NCBI GenBank assembly: GCA_030512295.1 | Contig: JAULSR010000001.1 | Location: 7,773,001 to 7,837,000 of the forward strand | DNA: 64,000 nucleotides | Source: Bombardia bombarda | Taxonomy: Eukaryota; Ascomycota; Sordariomycetes; Sordariales; Lasiosphaeriaceae | Direction: 5' to 3' | Shown: piece after piece, positions 1 to 11,647 of the stretch | How positions within the stretch are numbered: position 1 is the first letter of the stretch | How the letters are laid out: each line of letters opens with the position of its first letter | Program-made: the position numbers and the translations under genes | Notes under the pieces: model-generated | Told to the model about the DNA's origin: nothing | The model's database searches: none | The model's input: the letters and a program-made list of their open reading frames with translations, nothing else

Positions 1-1279
1 CGATGCTCCGCCCCGTGTGCTGCAGGAAGCCAAAGTCGAACTCGCGGAACGCTCTGTCATGGGCGTAGGACTCGCCGAGGCCGCGGGGGAAGTGGATCAG
101 CTCGGCCGTCTGATCTCCCTCGGGGTGAACAGCGGTCGACGAGTCGTCAAAGTTTGTGATGTCGCCGAATGCTTTCAGGACCATTGGCGGACCTCCAGGC
201 GGCGGGGGCTCAACCACGCCGACCTGCATCCTCAACGACGACCCGATGATGTCGTGACAGAAGCTATTAAACTGATTATCAAGCAACGTCGCCGCGCGAC
301 CACCACCACCACCACCACCACCACCCCCGACAGAGGGAAACGGCGGCTTCCAGTCGATATCCCCACAGTCCTCAAACATGGCGGGCGACTGCGCCAGCAC
401 GCCCCCGATGACGCCGTGCGAGTCGGGCGACGCCCAGGCCAGGATGCTGGGGTCGTACGACTGCCGCATGATCTCGAGCTGCAGCCGCTTGAAGGCCTTT
501 TGGCCCTCGCCGTACAGCAGCGGCATGTTGACGCCGAACAGGCCCATCAGGCAGTAGGCCTCGTCCTCGACGCGCGACGTGTGCCGGGCCGACGCCCACG
601 ACAGCCGCTGCGCGACGCTGAAGTCGGTCCAGCTCTTGTCCATGGTCAGCACGTCGACCTCGATGCCCGTGATGTCGTAGATGTCGAGGCTCAGCGTCTC
701 GCGCGTGCCCAGCTCGCGCCACTCGCTGTCGTAGAATATCACCTCGAGCGGCGCCAGCAGCTCCTGCAGCGTCCAGCCGCGCGTGAACCACCTGCTCTTG
801 ACGAGGAGCTCCCACATGGCATCTGATCCGGGCTTGGGGATTTGCTGCTGTTGTTGTTGTTGCTGCTGCTGCTCCTCCACCAAGCCTGACACCGACACCG
901 ACAGTGACAGTGACCCTGACAGCGACATGTCCATCGGCGTCGCTACCCCTTTCACATCGCTCAGGAACACATAGCACACCTCGGCGGCCTGGTACCACTT
1001 GAACATGGAGTTGATGGCCTCGGACAGCTCTGCGCTCGACGACTTGTCGATGCAGCACGTGTCGATCCAGACATAGCGGTATCCCTCGCTGCGCGCCTTG
1101 GCACAGCATCCGACGATTTTGGAAAACCCTTTTTTGGCTTTAACGACGCTGCCATTCAGGGTGATGTCCTGGAAGCTAACCTCACCGTCGCCCCATGTGT
1201 GCGAGAGAATGGCGTAGGCGGCCTTTGGACCGCCCTCGAATAGCTCGAGCTGTAGCGTCTCGACATTGAGGAGGCGCAT
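1..1279 (-). CDS. HET-domain (heterokaryon incompatibility) protein, 3' part beyond window
   Basis: One uninterrupted frame of 426 codons runs from the ATG at 1279-1277 to the window edge, so the C-terminus is missing. The start MRLLNVETLQL is followed by the three conserved HET blocks: AILSHTWGDGEVSFQDI, then GYRYVWIDTCCIDK...AINSMFKWYQ, then SRWFTRGWTLQELLAP. The YCLMGLFGVNMPLLYGEG segment typical of HET-E/HET-D-like proteins follows. HET domains trigger incompatibility cell death in fungi; this role is family knowledge, not shown here. A run of 10 Gln (842-871) is inserted between the second and third blocks, and a Gly run lies near 300-326. What lies C-terminal (WD40, ankyrin or NACHT) cannot be seen. 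The 5' leader holds a 17-nt mononucleotide tract. Confidence 0.88.
   Translation of the reverse strand, partial: MRLLNVETLQLELFEGGPKAAYAILSHTWGDGEVSFQDITLNGSVVKAKKGFSKIVGCCAKARSEGYRYVWIDTCCIDKSSSAELSEAINSMFKWYQAAEVCYVFLSDVKGVATPMDMSLSGSLSLSVSVSGLVEEQQQQQQQQQQIPKPGSDAMWELLVKSRWFTRGWTLQELLAPLEVIFYDSEWRELGTRETLSLDIYDITGIEVDVLTMDKSWTDFSVAQRLSWASARHTSRVEDEAYCLMGLFGVNMPLLYGEGQKAFKRLQLEIMRQSYDPSILAWASPDSHGVIGGVLAQSPAMFEDCGDIDWKPPFPSVGGGGGGGGGGRAATLLDNQFNSFCHDIIGSSLRMQVGVVEPPPPGGPPMVLKAFGDITNFDDSSTAVHPEGDQTAELIHFPRGLGESYAHDRAFREFDFGFLQHTGRSI
842..871 (-). repeat. CAG/CAA trinucleotide run (10 Gln codons)
   Basis: Ten consecutive Gln codons, mixed CAG and CAA, inside the HET-domain gene, between the conserved WIDTCCID block and the SRWFTRGWTLQELLAP block. 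A candidate length-polymorphic site. Confidence 0.9.
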
Positions 1280-1336
1280 TTGATAATCGTCACTTCCCAA
1301 AATAGGGGGGAACCAGACACGACGAGACAAGAGGAA

Positions 1337-1361
1337 GGGGGGGGGGGGGGGGGAGGGGGGG
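1337..1361. repeat. G17-A-G7 mononucleotide tract
   Basis: Seventeen G, one A, then seven G on the plus strand. It lies 58 nt upstream of the HET gene ATG, so it would read as a C tract in that gene's 5' leader or core promoter. Confidence 0.9.
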
Positions 1362-2095
1362 TCAGCCAAGCCAAGCAAGCCCACACCGCTCAATCTAGCC
1401 ACCACACGAAAGGTGCAAAATGGAAAGTTGAAATCATACGTGGATTTGGCATTATTTCCGCCCTCAATGCGGTCAAGTTATAGTTCTTGCCATTTGCAAA
1501 GAGTACCAAAAAGGGGCATGCCAATGTGTTTTGAGGCTAAGATCGTCGCATGATGGGGTTCCGCTTTTACAGGGGGGAAAAGACACGAATTTGAGGATTC
1601 CTATCTTACCTAATGTCGCATCTCGAAGCTACTGGACTGGGTATTGCCCCTGAATCTCCACGTCTTGGACCTTGCAGGCCGAACGAATGAGCAAGTTATT
1701 CCAATAAAACATCAAATAGAAAATGATCGGAATACACTCAACGCTGATCTGGATATATGACTTCTACTATTTCTTCTTAATGAGGTCTCTTCTTAATTTA
1801 GCTATACTATGAATCCTTGCTCGTCTGTGAACCACACAAGCCTTCACTGCTGCAAATCTTGACACGATGTTTATGGAAGCGTCTCGCCAGTATCTCGAAT
1901 GTAATATTCACAGTACAAGAATCGTATATATAGAACTATGGCTAGAGAATCAATTTGTTACTGTCGGCAGGCAGAAAAACCCGCACAGAAAAAAAGGGGA
2001 ACACCCAATCCCGAGTCCAATCGTGTACGCCGCCCAGCTCCCGTTTGTATCCAATTCTCACCCCTTACTACCACAAACCACCAAACTACACTCAC
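1362..2095. other. Intergenic region, no gene seen
   Basis: It separates the HET gene (upstream side) from the 3' end of the secreted-protein gene. Only short open frames are present and none has recognisable protein features. It should contain the HET promoter. Confidence 0.6.
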
Positions 2096-3601
2096 TCAAA
2101 CAGAGACACCCAGCGCCGAGTTAAACGCATCAGCCGCCGCCTGGCCACTAGCAGCCTGCGCAGCCGCAGAAGCAGCCTCGCACGCCTGCACCGTCTCCTC
2201 GCTCGCCTTGCACGAGCTCGCCAGCCTCGAGCACGTGAAGTCGCTAATAATCTTGATGTTCAGCGCAGAGCCGTGGTTGAAGTCGGCATTGTTCGCGCTC
2301 TGGAAGCTCGCCTCCTTGCGGCCGTCGAGCCCGACGGCGAACTGGATCGCCGGGCTGCCGCACGCGCCAAAGTCGAGCGCGGCCTGGCGGCGAGCCTTGG
2401 CGAAGCGGCGGACCTTGGCGTTGCTGGCAGCCTCGCACGCCTGCTGCTGGGCCTCACACTGCGCGGTGCCGCCCTCGATCTGGCCAGAGTTGGCGGCGTT
2501 GGAGCAGGCGTTCTTTTGCACGGAGCACGAGCGCTGGATGGCGGCGCCCTCGTTCAGGAAGGTGCTGCCTTCGACGGAGAAGGGGCGCTCCGAGGCGCTG
2601 CTGATGACGGGGGGAGCGGCGCCGCCGAGGGCGCCGGTGAAGGACTGCACGTTGACGCTCGCGGTGGCTGTGGCCTCTTCGGCAGCGCCGGCGGAGGCGC
2701 CGGCGGAAGCGTCAGCGGCAGCAGCGTCAGCAGCAGGGGCGGTGGCAGGGGCGGCAGCACAAGCTGACATGGACGTTAGCATTCCAGTTTCCAGGACAAG
2801 TTAGGGTATGTTGGACATACCGGTGTCGGCATTGCCGGCGGCAGCAGCACCTCCGACGACCGCGATATCAGCCACTGCGGCTTGAATATCGGCCTCGGCA
2901 ACCGCCGGGGTCAACAGGTTCAAGGAGATGATGCAGCCAACAGCATCATCAGCATCGTTGCAGGTATTGCCTTGGGCGGTCGGGTCACCGAGCTTGGTTT
3001 AGTTAGCAACTGCCTTTCCCGATTTCGTCTTGGATCGGGGCTTCCTTACCTCGCCGGGCGCAAAAGTGGCGCTCTGAAGAGCAAGGAGGGGATCGGCCCC
3101 GATAGATGCCAGCTGCTTGGCAACCTCAAGCTCGAGAGCCGCATTACCAGAGGCCTCGGGCGAAGCGGGATCCTGGTGCTGGGTGAGGGCAGCGATCTCG
3201 GGGTTGACGGCATCCACGCCGACGCAGAGCACACTCGCCAGGCCGACCGAGCCAGTGTTGCGCTCGAGGGCACGGAACAAGATGGCGTTGATCTGGCCCT
3301 CGAGATCACCGGCGGCCTTGGCGTTGGTAAAGGCCTGGTCGGCAATAATCTGCTGGAGACAGTCCAAGTTCTGGACATTGGGAGCACCTTCGGCGGCAGC
3401 CTTGACTCCCAAGAGACCGAAGACGGTGTCTTGGATCTCGAGAGGGTTGTTCAGCTGAAGGGCCGTGTTGGTGGCGCGGAGGATGGCCTCGTGCGAGTGT
3501 TCCTGGGGAACCTCGCGCTTCGCCATCTTCATCGAGTAGACCGGGATCTCACGCGCCGAGACCACGCCCGCCAGGGCAACCAGTGCTGTTGCGTACTTCA
3601 T
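2096..3601 (-). CDS. Secreted Ala-rich protein of unknown function
   Basis: Three exons: 3601-3050, 2992-2821 and 2763-2096, giving 463 aa. Both introns have good signals: GTAAGG with branch CTAAC and AAG acceptor, and GTATGT with branch GCTAAC and CAG acceptor. The phases fit. The N-terminus (MKYATALVALAGVVSA) is a clear signal peptide, followed by a Lys-Arg at residues 28-29 that could be a Kex2 site. The middle is acidic to neutral and Ala-rich, with an Ala/Ser/Thr low-complexity segment at the start of exon 3. The C-terminal third contains paired cysteines and the segment NHGSALNIKIISDFTC, which I believe recurs in ascomycete secreted proteins of unknown role. A TATA box lies 188 nt upstream of the ATG. 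I assign no enzymatic function; extracellular or cell-wall location is inferred. Confidence 0.8.
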
Positions 3602-3788
3602 CTTGTCGTAAAGTATTGTGTAAAAAAGAAGGTCCGGCCTGTCAAAGGTAGAAAAATAACTTGTTCCAAAAGAGCGTAAAGAAGAGCAAAGTTCACAGAA
3701 CTGAAGCAGAAAGTAAAGAATGGAAGACGACAAGATTGTGAGGGCAGAAAAGAGAAGATAAAGAGATCCATTGCAAGGCTGGATATGT

Positions 3789-3796
3789 CTTATATA
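3789..3796 (-). promoter_or_regulatory. TATA box of the secreted-protein gene
   Basis: TATATAAG on the minus strand, 188 nt upstream of the ATG at 3601. Position and strand fit a core promoter with a leader of roughly 150 nt. Confidence 0.5.
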
Positions 3797-6373
3797 CGGC
3801 ATGAGGGCAGCACACAACAGCCATGACGATCGGACTGGACTTTAGTCGTCTCATGCTGAGCGGCATGGTACCTGAGAGATCACTGACCCTTCGCTAAGGG
3901 GTCTTCTCCCGGCGATCAGAAAGCGCGGCAGAGGCGTCGTGACATGACGACCTTGTGCCTCTGAGCCGCTGCCCTGGAAGAGGACTGCCGGCTGCACTGC
4001 AATCCGGAACGAGATACCTCATCAAGGGCTGGTACGATATGCTTGATTGGGTGTGGCTGCTTTTGAGTGGAAATGAATGACGTTGCGGGGGCAAGTCCCA
4101 TCCCACACATCAACCGTGTGATAGATACAAAGGAGGACTGACGGCTTGGACCCCCTTGTCATTATCTCGGGTAAGAAAAATGGCAGATCGTGGTCCGTGG
4201 AAGCCCAAGAGAAAGAGGATCTTCCTTGAAGTTGGGCTGTAAAAGGAAAACATGGCAGCTTGGCGTTAGGGAGACCTTTGCTCCTGGACACGACCCCTTT
4301 GGGTTAGGGTATTGGTCTTGAGCCACCAAACTGCAGCAAAGTCGACCACTGCTCTGAAGGGACATGGAAAAAGCAACAAGGTAGCCCAAGATTTGAAGGC
4401 GCCCGTTCATTGCGAGACTGCCAAGAGATTAGCGACAAGCAATCGCAGCAGCGACAAGAACAGCAGCGGCAGCCTTTCTGGACGAGGAAGCGTTTCGAGA
4501 AGGAGAGGTGCTCTCGCGGATAAATCAGATCAGACGGAACTTGGGACGCTGCTTGTCTCACCTGCCTTGTCCCCAAGGAGCCGCATGCACAAAACCAACG
4601 GGAAGGCCTGTGAGTGGTCGAACCTCTCAGTTGACAGGGAAAGTGTGGGGTAGCAGGGGTCCTGCTTTTGGGAAGCCACGACGGACTTGTTGCTTTTGAC
4701 TTACTCACGTACCTCTTCTCACAACCACTATCACACTTATCTGCAAAATTTGGTGGCAGTGTGTTAACGGAACGGTTTGCCGCTACTTGTGATGAGCTTT
4801 GACATGACGGGACAAAACATCAATCCCCATCACCCCCCGCCCAACCACATCAACCAGAGTCAAAGACGAACAACATTGCGATCTCCTCTGAGGAGAGGGA
4901 GAGCTGACAGTCAGACTCAGGCGCCAAACGGAAACACCGGGTAACTTGGAAGACTTGGACATCAGACGAAACGAGATGATAGGGAGCTATCCTTACTTGC
5001 TTTGCATTTATCATCTGTTGAGCCATCAAGATTATGTCAATGAGATGAATGATAGTAATAGGTAGCTCTGTTGGCTTTCATCAAACCTACTACCTCTTCA
5101 TACGTATGTGCTCGCAATAGCAAACGTGTCTCTCAGAACAAGCCGGAAACAAATAACATCAATTCTTTTGCTGCGTAGCGTAGGAACGGCGGCCCGATGA
5201 GATCGATGGTTGAATGGGACGTAAATCATCACGCTTCATTACCCCCACAGATGAGTAACAATATCTAAGCTGGTGAGATCAGGGCAGTCAAAACATCCAA
5301 GGCATGAAGCCGATGCCGTAATGCCCTGATTACCACAAGCGAGGTGTAAGTGCCAGGTCAAACGGGCTTCTCACCATCTACCAAATATGTGCGAATGGTG
5401 TCCAAGGTATGATCTACCTTCAGGGGTACGTGTGTGTGTTGTTGGTGTTCCAGTTAGAGAGAACGTGCATGCCAACGGTGAAGGAAAGAAAACAACGGGA
5501 GATGGAAAACGTGCTTTCCAACATACACCAAACTGTTGTCGCCAGGTACCGTCTCTCAAGATGATCATGTGGTCCGTTCACTAAGCACATACCAACAGCT
5601 CCAAACCAAATTGCCATGATGCTTTGGAGCCGAGCTCTTCACCCAAGTTTTGACATCATTTATCCGGTTCCGACGGCTACCATGTGCGCGCAACATTCTC
5701 TTACTCTTGCTTCTCTTTCTTTTTCCAGCACCTAGCCGGTGGTACTTCTTGCTGTTTGGCAGATCCATCTCTAGTTCCAGTGGCTCTGTCGGCTATTCCC
5801 ACCATCTGCCGCAGAAGCGCTGGCCCATCACGACAATCGTCGCCCCAAAACCATCTTGACCTGGCTCAGGTGTGTCAGATAAGATGTCCTCGTGACATGA
5901 GGATCCTTGGCAGACTGTTGAGCGCAGGAACTCTCATTTTCTCTCTCGTTCGCCACACCAATAACCTGCCTAAGTTATAGCAAAAGCCTGGTTCGCTTGA
6001 AGCAGATGAGAAACAACGATTAGCAAAGGCCTGTGCAGCCAAGTTTGTCAATCAGCATCACCAAGGCAGGGGAAGCGATATGGAAATCCGAGATTCCGAT
6101 GTTTTGTCTTTTTGGATGCTCCAGTGTCTTTTTTTGTACAATGGCCCATTTGACCAAGAGCACGTCTAGGAAGAAGTAAGAAAAACAAAAACACACAAAA
6201 TGCCCAATAACCAAGCCAAAACACGCGCTCCGTGCTTTGTGGTGTCTAATAGGTGGTGTCTGTAGTGGTAAAGGGGAAAAGCCGGAATCGGAACCGCGAC
6301 GCGTCTTTATAATGAATTCTTTCGTCACCACTCCCCATACTAATACATTCCCCCTCTATTCTTCTTCCTCCCT
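3797..6373. other. Long intergenic region, no gene seen
   Basis: About 2.6 kb between the secreted-protein gene and the 3' end of the Rieske gene. The open frames here are short, lack domain-like composition and cannot be joined by convincing introns. I see no tRNA, transposase or terminal repeats. Confidence 0.5.
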
Positions 6374-7498
6374 TTAACCGATAATAAGCTTATCCTCCTC
6401 GGGGAAGTCGTACGCGGGGATTTCGAGGTTGAGAGGAGCGGGTCCTTTCCTTATACGGCCGGAGATGTCGTAGTGAGATCCGTGGCAGGGGCAGAACCAG
6501 CCACCGTACTCGCCAGCCTCGCCGATGGGCACACAACCCAAGTGTGTGCAGACACCTATTGTTGACCAATTGTTAGCCTCGGCTGCCCATATCTGCCCGC
6601 TTCAAATCCACAAGTAATCCACCGAAGAAACAACATACCCAGCATGACAAGCCACTCGGGCTTCTTGACGCGGTCCTCGTCGGCCTGGGGATCTCTTAGT
6701 GACGCAATGTTGACCTGATTGGCCTCGTCGATCTCGCCGGCGGTTCGGTGGCGGATGAAGACGGGCTTGCCTCTCCACTTGATGATGACCTGTATTCCGG
6801 CATTAGTCAACGTCTCTCGCCCTTGCAGTCCTCCAGTGGGCCACCGAATGGCGGTTCGCCAAAAAAGACATCACGCCACGCCACACTTACGTTCTTGCCC
6901 TCGGGAATAGCGGCGAGGTCAACCTCGACCTTAGCCATAGCCAGAACATCGGCCGAAGCAGCCATGTTCTTGAGGAACTCTGGACACGCGCGATCATCGT
7001 TAGCTGTTTTGCTCTCTTGTCCGCGCCCCCCAATTGCCAAACTGCCCATGATGCAGCCCCTCCAATCCCCGGACTAGACCTGAAGCCCAGTCCCCCTGAA
7101 GCCCAGTCCCCCCAGCTACCCAACCAATTGACGCCTTCCCTAATTCCCCGTCTCATCCTCATCTCCTGGCTCTTACATCTCTCTTCCCTGCCTGCCTGTG
7201 CCCGCTCTCACTCACCTTGAATCGTAGACTTGGCGCCGGCAGCCGAGATGGCGCCCATGGTGCCGACCAGAAAGTACGAGATCAACTGGTTCGAGCTTCC
7301 GCTGCCCTTGGACATGTACTTGCTGAAGTCGGGGATCTTGCTCGACTTGGACTCGCCCTTGAAGGGGCTCTCGAAGCTGCTGGAGGAGGCATCACGGACG
7401 ACGGGCGAGGTGCTAATGGCGCGGGCGGCGGTCGCGGGCGTCAGGCGGAGCGCGGCGGAGCGCGCGAGGGCGCGCGATGCGGTCGACAGAGACGCCAT
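6374..7498 (-). CDS. RIP1: Cytochrome bc1 complex Rieske iron-sulfur subunit
   Basis: Four exons: 7498-7216, 6979-6891, 6789-6639 and 6555-6374, giving 234 aa, close to the usual fungal length. The N-terminus is an Arg/Ser/Ala-rich mitochondrial presequence (MASLSTASRALARSAALRL), then the matrix segment and one membrane helix (LISYFLVGTMGAISAAGAK). The Rieske head carries CTHLGC (C177, H179, C182) and CPCHGS (C196, C198, H199), that is both 2Fe-2S ligand boxes with the disulfide pair. It transfers electrons from ubiquinol to cytochrome c1 in complex III of the inner mitochondrial membrane. All intron phases agree and the last intron falls just before the first ligand box. The Neurospora equivalent is fes-1. 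Confidence 0.97.
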
Positions 7499-8022
7499 TT
7501 CGGAGGAGGTAAGAAGGAAGCCTAGGCTGGGTAGAGCGGCGGGCGTGGGTTCGATTGGAGGGGCGGTGGCAGCGATTGAAGCTCGTCGTCAGAGGCCAAA
7601 ATAACCAATTCAACTGAGGTTTTTCTGGGCCGAGCTCTCGTTTCTACACTTCCACACTTTGCCGGCTGCACGGACTGTCCCGTGGCCTGGCTAGTCGGCC
7701 TGGGTGGCGGCCTGAGGCAACAAAGCTGTCATCATTGGCTCATCTCTGATTGGCCAATCCAGACTCCGGTTTCCTCCGCGGCCACTCGAACCACTCACCA
7801 GCCAGCTGTGGTTAGCACCTATTATTGGGAGCTCCAAGCTCCAGCAAACGTCACCATAAAATCCGAGCTTGCTTGCACGAACTGGCGAGACCAGGTGGGC
7901 ATCCATTTCACGTCTGAGGTGTTAAACACCAATTGAAGCAGTCGCTATTGTTGACATCCTCTAAACGTCTCCGACATGCACTGTCATTTACTATCCAGAT
8001 ATTTTCCTCTCAATTCCCTTCA
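7499..8022. other. Intergenic region with RIP1 promoter
   Basis: 524 bp between the RIP1 start codon and the DDB1 stop, both genes on the minus strand. It must hold the RIP1 promoter and the DDB1 3' region. I saw no clear TATA box or other motif. Confidence 0.5.
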
Positions 8023-11000
8023 TCAATGCATGCGCCTCAGCTCCTCCACCATGTTCCGCATGTCTTCCGCACTCGGCCCAAGACCCTGACATATTATCGT
8101 TTGCGTCTGCTCGTCAACGTCTAAGAACCTCTCTAACAACTCCCCGTCCACGAAGCGGAATGGCCCTTCGCCTTCTCGTTCCGCGTTTCTAAATGCCCTG
8201 TATCTATTGAACTCGATACCCCCGGCCGTCTTGATCACACGTGCGAGCTTCTCTTGAAAATTTAGGAGAAGATCTCGAAACTGTGGCGCGATAGTGCCAA
8301 ACATGTAAATACCGCCCTCAACCTAATTTAGACCAGATTTGTTAGCCATCATAATTCTCGGCAGCAAATTTCTCGTCGTTTGCTTGGGGAGAGCTTACCG
8401 TTCCCAAAAAGGCTCTCGGAATGACTATAGCACTTGGGCTGGTTTCAACCGAGATTTTGCGAATCCTGTTCACCTGTTCGCCCAGATTGATCTCGCTCGT
8501 CATCTCTAATTGGCGCTTGTCCTCCTCTGTGACACCTTCCAAGTTGCGCCGGAGAACCATCAGATTGTTTTCCGCATCAGCCTCGAGCCAGGACTCGTCG
8601 TGAATGTGGCATACCGCCGTCGCCCACGCCGACTGGTAATGCCTCGCACGCTCGATAAGCTCTGGCGATGCCCCGTCCTTGCCCGGGACGTACTCCACGA
8701 GCGAAATCGACTTTGTTAAATCTACCACAGCAATCATATTGCCCTCAACCATCAAGTCCACTGGGTAGGTCGAGGGCCGGTATGAAGCAATTCTCGTCAG
8801 CTGCCCAGTGGTGGTCGAGGTCTCCTTATATACGCTAACAACAACCGTTTTTGTCAAAGTGGCTACGATTTTGTCACCCATGACGGCGAGGCTTCGGCAG
8901 GCACCTTTCAATTGGTGACTCAAGATTTGATAGGGGTCTCTATTGTTGTCAATACCGAGAACGAGAATGCGACCGCCAAGGTTCGTGTTGCCTCGCAGAT
9001 CAGGATCTGACAAGAAGCTCGTACCCACGATAAACCTCTCAACAAGATTCCCGTAAGAGTCTGGAAGTTGCGCTCGAATAACTGCCTCCACTAGCTCAGT
9101 ATAAGCAGGCGTCCCCAGCTCCAACTCCCTGCCAACCTTGTCGAATACAACTTCATCGACGAGCTTGAACGAACTCTCAACGATCTCCTCGCCGTTGATA
9201 AGATCTCGTTTGATACATCCGAGGCCAAAGACACCCTCCTTTGGCGAGTACGCTATTCGCCTGACCATCTCGTGCATTTTTAGTGGCCGCACATGAGTTC
9301 GCCTCGCTGTGTCGATCTGCGAGATCTTAATTTCGGAATCTGTCGCCACGACGATAGCTTGTGGAAACGCTTCTGTGTCGAATGGGCAGATGGATGTTGC
9401 ATTTTCGGCGGTAACCGCCGAGTAAATGATCCTTCCTTCAGACCCATATATCAAGCTAGGATTCTCGGTCGTAGCAAATATACTGTAGACGCCATCTTTC
9501 TGAGGGAGAAGGTGGAAACGGGCCTGTCTCGTGCCTAGGATAACACGTTTTGTTCCCGATAGCGTGAGATCATCCTGCCCTACGTTGAAGGTGACCACGT
9601 TTCCGTCTTCCATTGCGATAAAAAGAGTCGGCCCGGATATTGTAGGTGGCAAGATTTGGACAAGAGCGAGGTCGCGAGGTATAGATGCATCATCCTCGCT
9701 TCTCCGAAGCGAGTTTCCATGTATGGGTTCCAGTGTGCGCAGGTCGATGATGGAAACAGTCCCCGAACTCCAGAAGCCGATAACTCCTATGTGGGCCATC
9801 TGGGGCGCCACATGGATGCAGGCAATTTGGTTCGTTGCGCTAATATCCTTTTCTTGCATAACCTGCAACTCATTCTGGATACTCAACGAAACCAAGCCTG
9901 TGCCTTCGACTGATAGCAAAAGCCAGTGCTTATTTGCAGAAGCATTGGTGATTGTCCTTTCTCCTTCCGGAGTCCAGGATGATATTGTGACACCGCTCTC
10001 GGCGTCGAGAAGGACAGCGCTAGCCGTCGTCACTTGCAGCAGCTGCCCGTTGGGGAGGTCGAGGGCTACTAATGTCTGGTAGTTGAAGACCATACCACAG
10101 AACGATTCCACCTCTTCCACCTCACCCGCGGGGTCAAATCTAAATATCCTCGTCTCGGTTAGAAAGGATACGATCAAGGTATCTGTCTTTTGGGCGCCGT
10201 ATGACTTGACAGAAAAGAGCCCCCGGGTGTTCTGTAGATCAGCAAGGATCCCGACATGTTCAAGGCCGACGCCGCTCCGTACGCTCCGTAGCGTTCCGTC
10301 CTTGTGAACACCGCTTCCAGTCACGATACGAGCCTGGCCAGACGAGTACTCATTTCCCAGCCCGCTGCCGCTTTCTCTGTTCCCCATGTCCATCACACAC
10401 AAGTCCAAAATTGGGCCGTTATTGGTGATGACCTGGATGAGCTCCATCTCGGGTACCTTCTTCTGAAGGTCGACTCGCCACAACTGCGAGTCACCGTAGT
10501 GTGAGGCGACAAACAAGAGTTTATTTCCAAGATAGACCAAGTTGCTCGCCCGCGAAGGGTTATCCTGACCAGGCTTCATTCCGAGTATAGTAACATCCAT
10601 ACCCGTCACAACAACGCCGTCGGTAAGAATGGTGAGCAAGTGCAGGTTCCCGTAGTCGTCCGCCAGGAAGTAGTGTAGTTCGTCGTACTCAGTCCATGCA
10701 ACAAAGATTGACGCTTGCTTGAGGGGCGATTCTACCGTGGTTTTTGTGACCTCGTCGATGTACAGCAGCCTCGTCTCGCCCACTACTATGAGGCCGCCGA
10801 CATGGGCTTTTGCAGACTCGACATTCCGCACGTTGTGTCGCTTCACCTTCTCCTCCACCTTCCTGACGGGTATCAACATGGCAGCGGCCGAGTCTGGGAT
10901 GTCGACATCAATCTCCCTGTCTTTGTGTGGATCGAAGCGAGAGGCGGACGTATGTCTGTCGTCGGAAGTGAGGAGGTAAGTTGCCAGCTTCGAATCGTCC

Positions 11001-11647
11001 GAGTCTGACCGGCTCTTATAGAGAAAAGCTATTTTGGGGTGGCCCGTTTCGGTATAGAGAAAGGTGCTGGCCTTGATAAACAGCTCCGACAGGCGCACCT
11101 GATCCAGCCAATCCAACGTCATAGCCGTGTTCTTTCTTGTTCCCAACCGCAGAATCGTCAGCACCCCCTCCCACAGGTGCATTGCCAAATATCTTCCAGT
11201 AGGGTCGATAATGCATTTGTCCTGGCTCTGCGAGTCGCGCATGTGGCGCTCTCCGGGATCTCGGATCGGATTGATCGTGTCAAGCTGGGACGTGTCGGGA
11301 TTCCAGGCCAGAGTGAAGTATTCGAACCGGTCGGTACCGATAAAGAGGAGATCGAGATCATGGTCTTTGGGCCGGAGCTTCTGGAGGATGGATATCGTGC
11401 CGTTGACGACGGTGGAGTGGGCTATGACAAGCTGGCCCTCCTTAGGAGACAGCTGCCATAGTTCTAAACGGTTCGCTTTTCTGCAGAATTTTAGGAGCAT
11501 GTTCGTGGGCAAAGCAAGCTGCGGATAGCACGGGCGATGGATGATGACTTACGCCAATACTAAGGTCTCCTCGTCGGGCGATAGGAGATTGGTGCGCAAG
11601 GCATGGCGCACGCTGGTCGGCCGGTGAATCGGCGCAATGTACGACAT
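8023..11647 (-). CDS. DDB1: DNA damage-binding protein 1 (CPSF160/DDB1/Rse1 family)
   Basis: Three exons: 11647-11553, 11480-8399 and 8322-8023, giving 1158 aa (human DDB1 is 1140). The start MSYIAPIHRPTSVRHAL joins in frame across a 72-nt intron (GTAAGT...CTGCAG) to KANRLELWQLSPKEG, the classic DDB1 opening. The C-terminus (MFGTIAPQFRDLLLNFQEKL) matches the helical tail that follows the third propeller. DDB1 is the three-beta-propeller adaptor of CUL4 ubiquitin ligases in nucleotide-excision repair. In Neurospora the DDB1 homologue is part of the DIM-5/-7/-9, CUL4/DDB1 complex needed for H3K9 methylation; that is family knowledge, and its role here is inferred. Length and conservation separate it from the paralogues CPSF160 and Rse1. 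Confidence 0.95.

Noticed and set aside
17..826. 269-codon plus-strand frame over the HET gene
   Set aside because: It is antisense to the recognisable HET domain and has no features of its own.
8421..11528. Several plus-strand frames opposite DDB1
   Set aside because: They are shadows of the 3-kb DDB1 coding exon.
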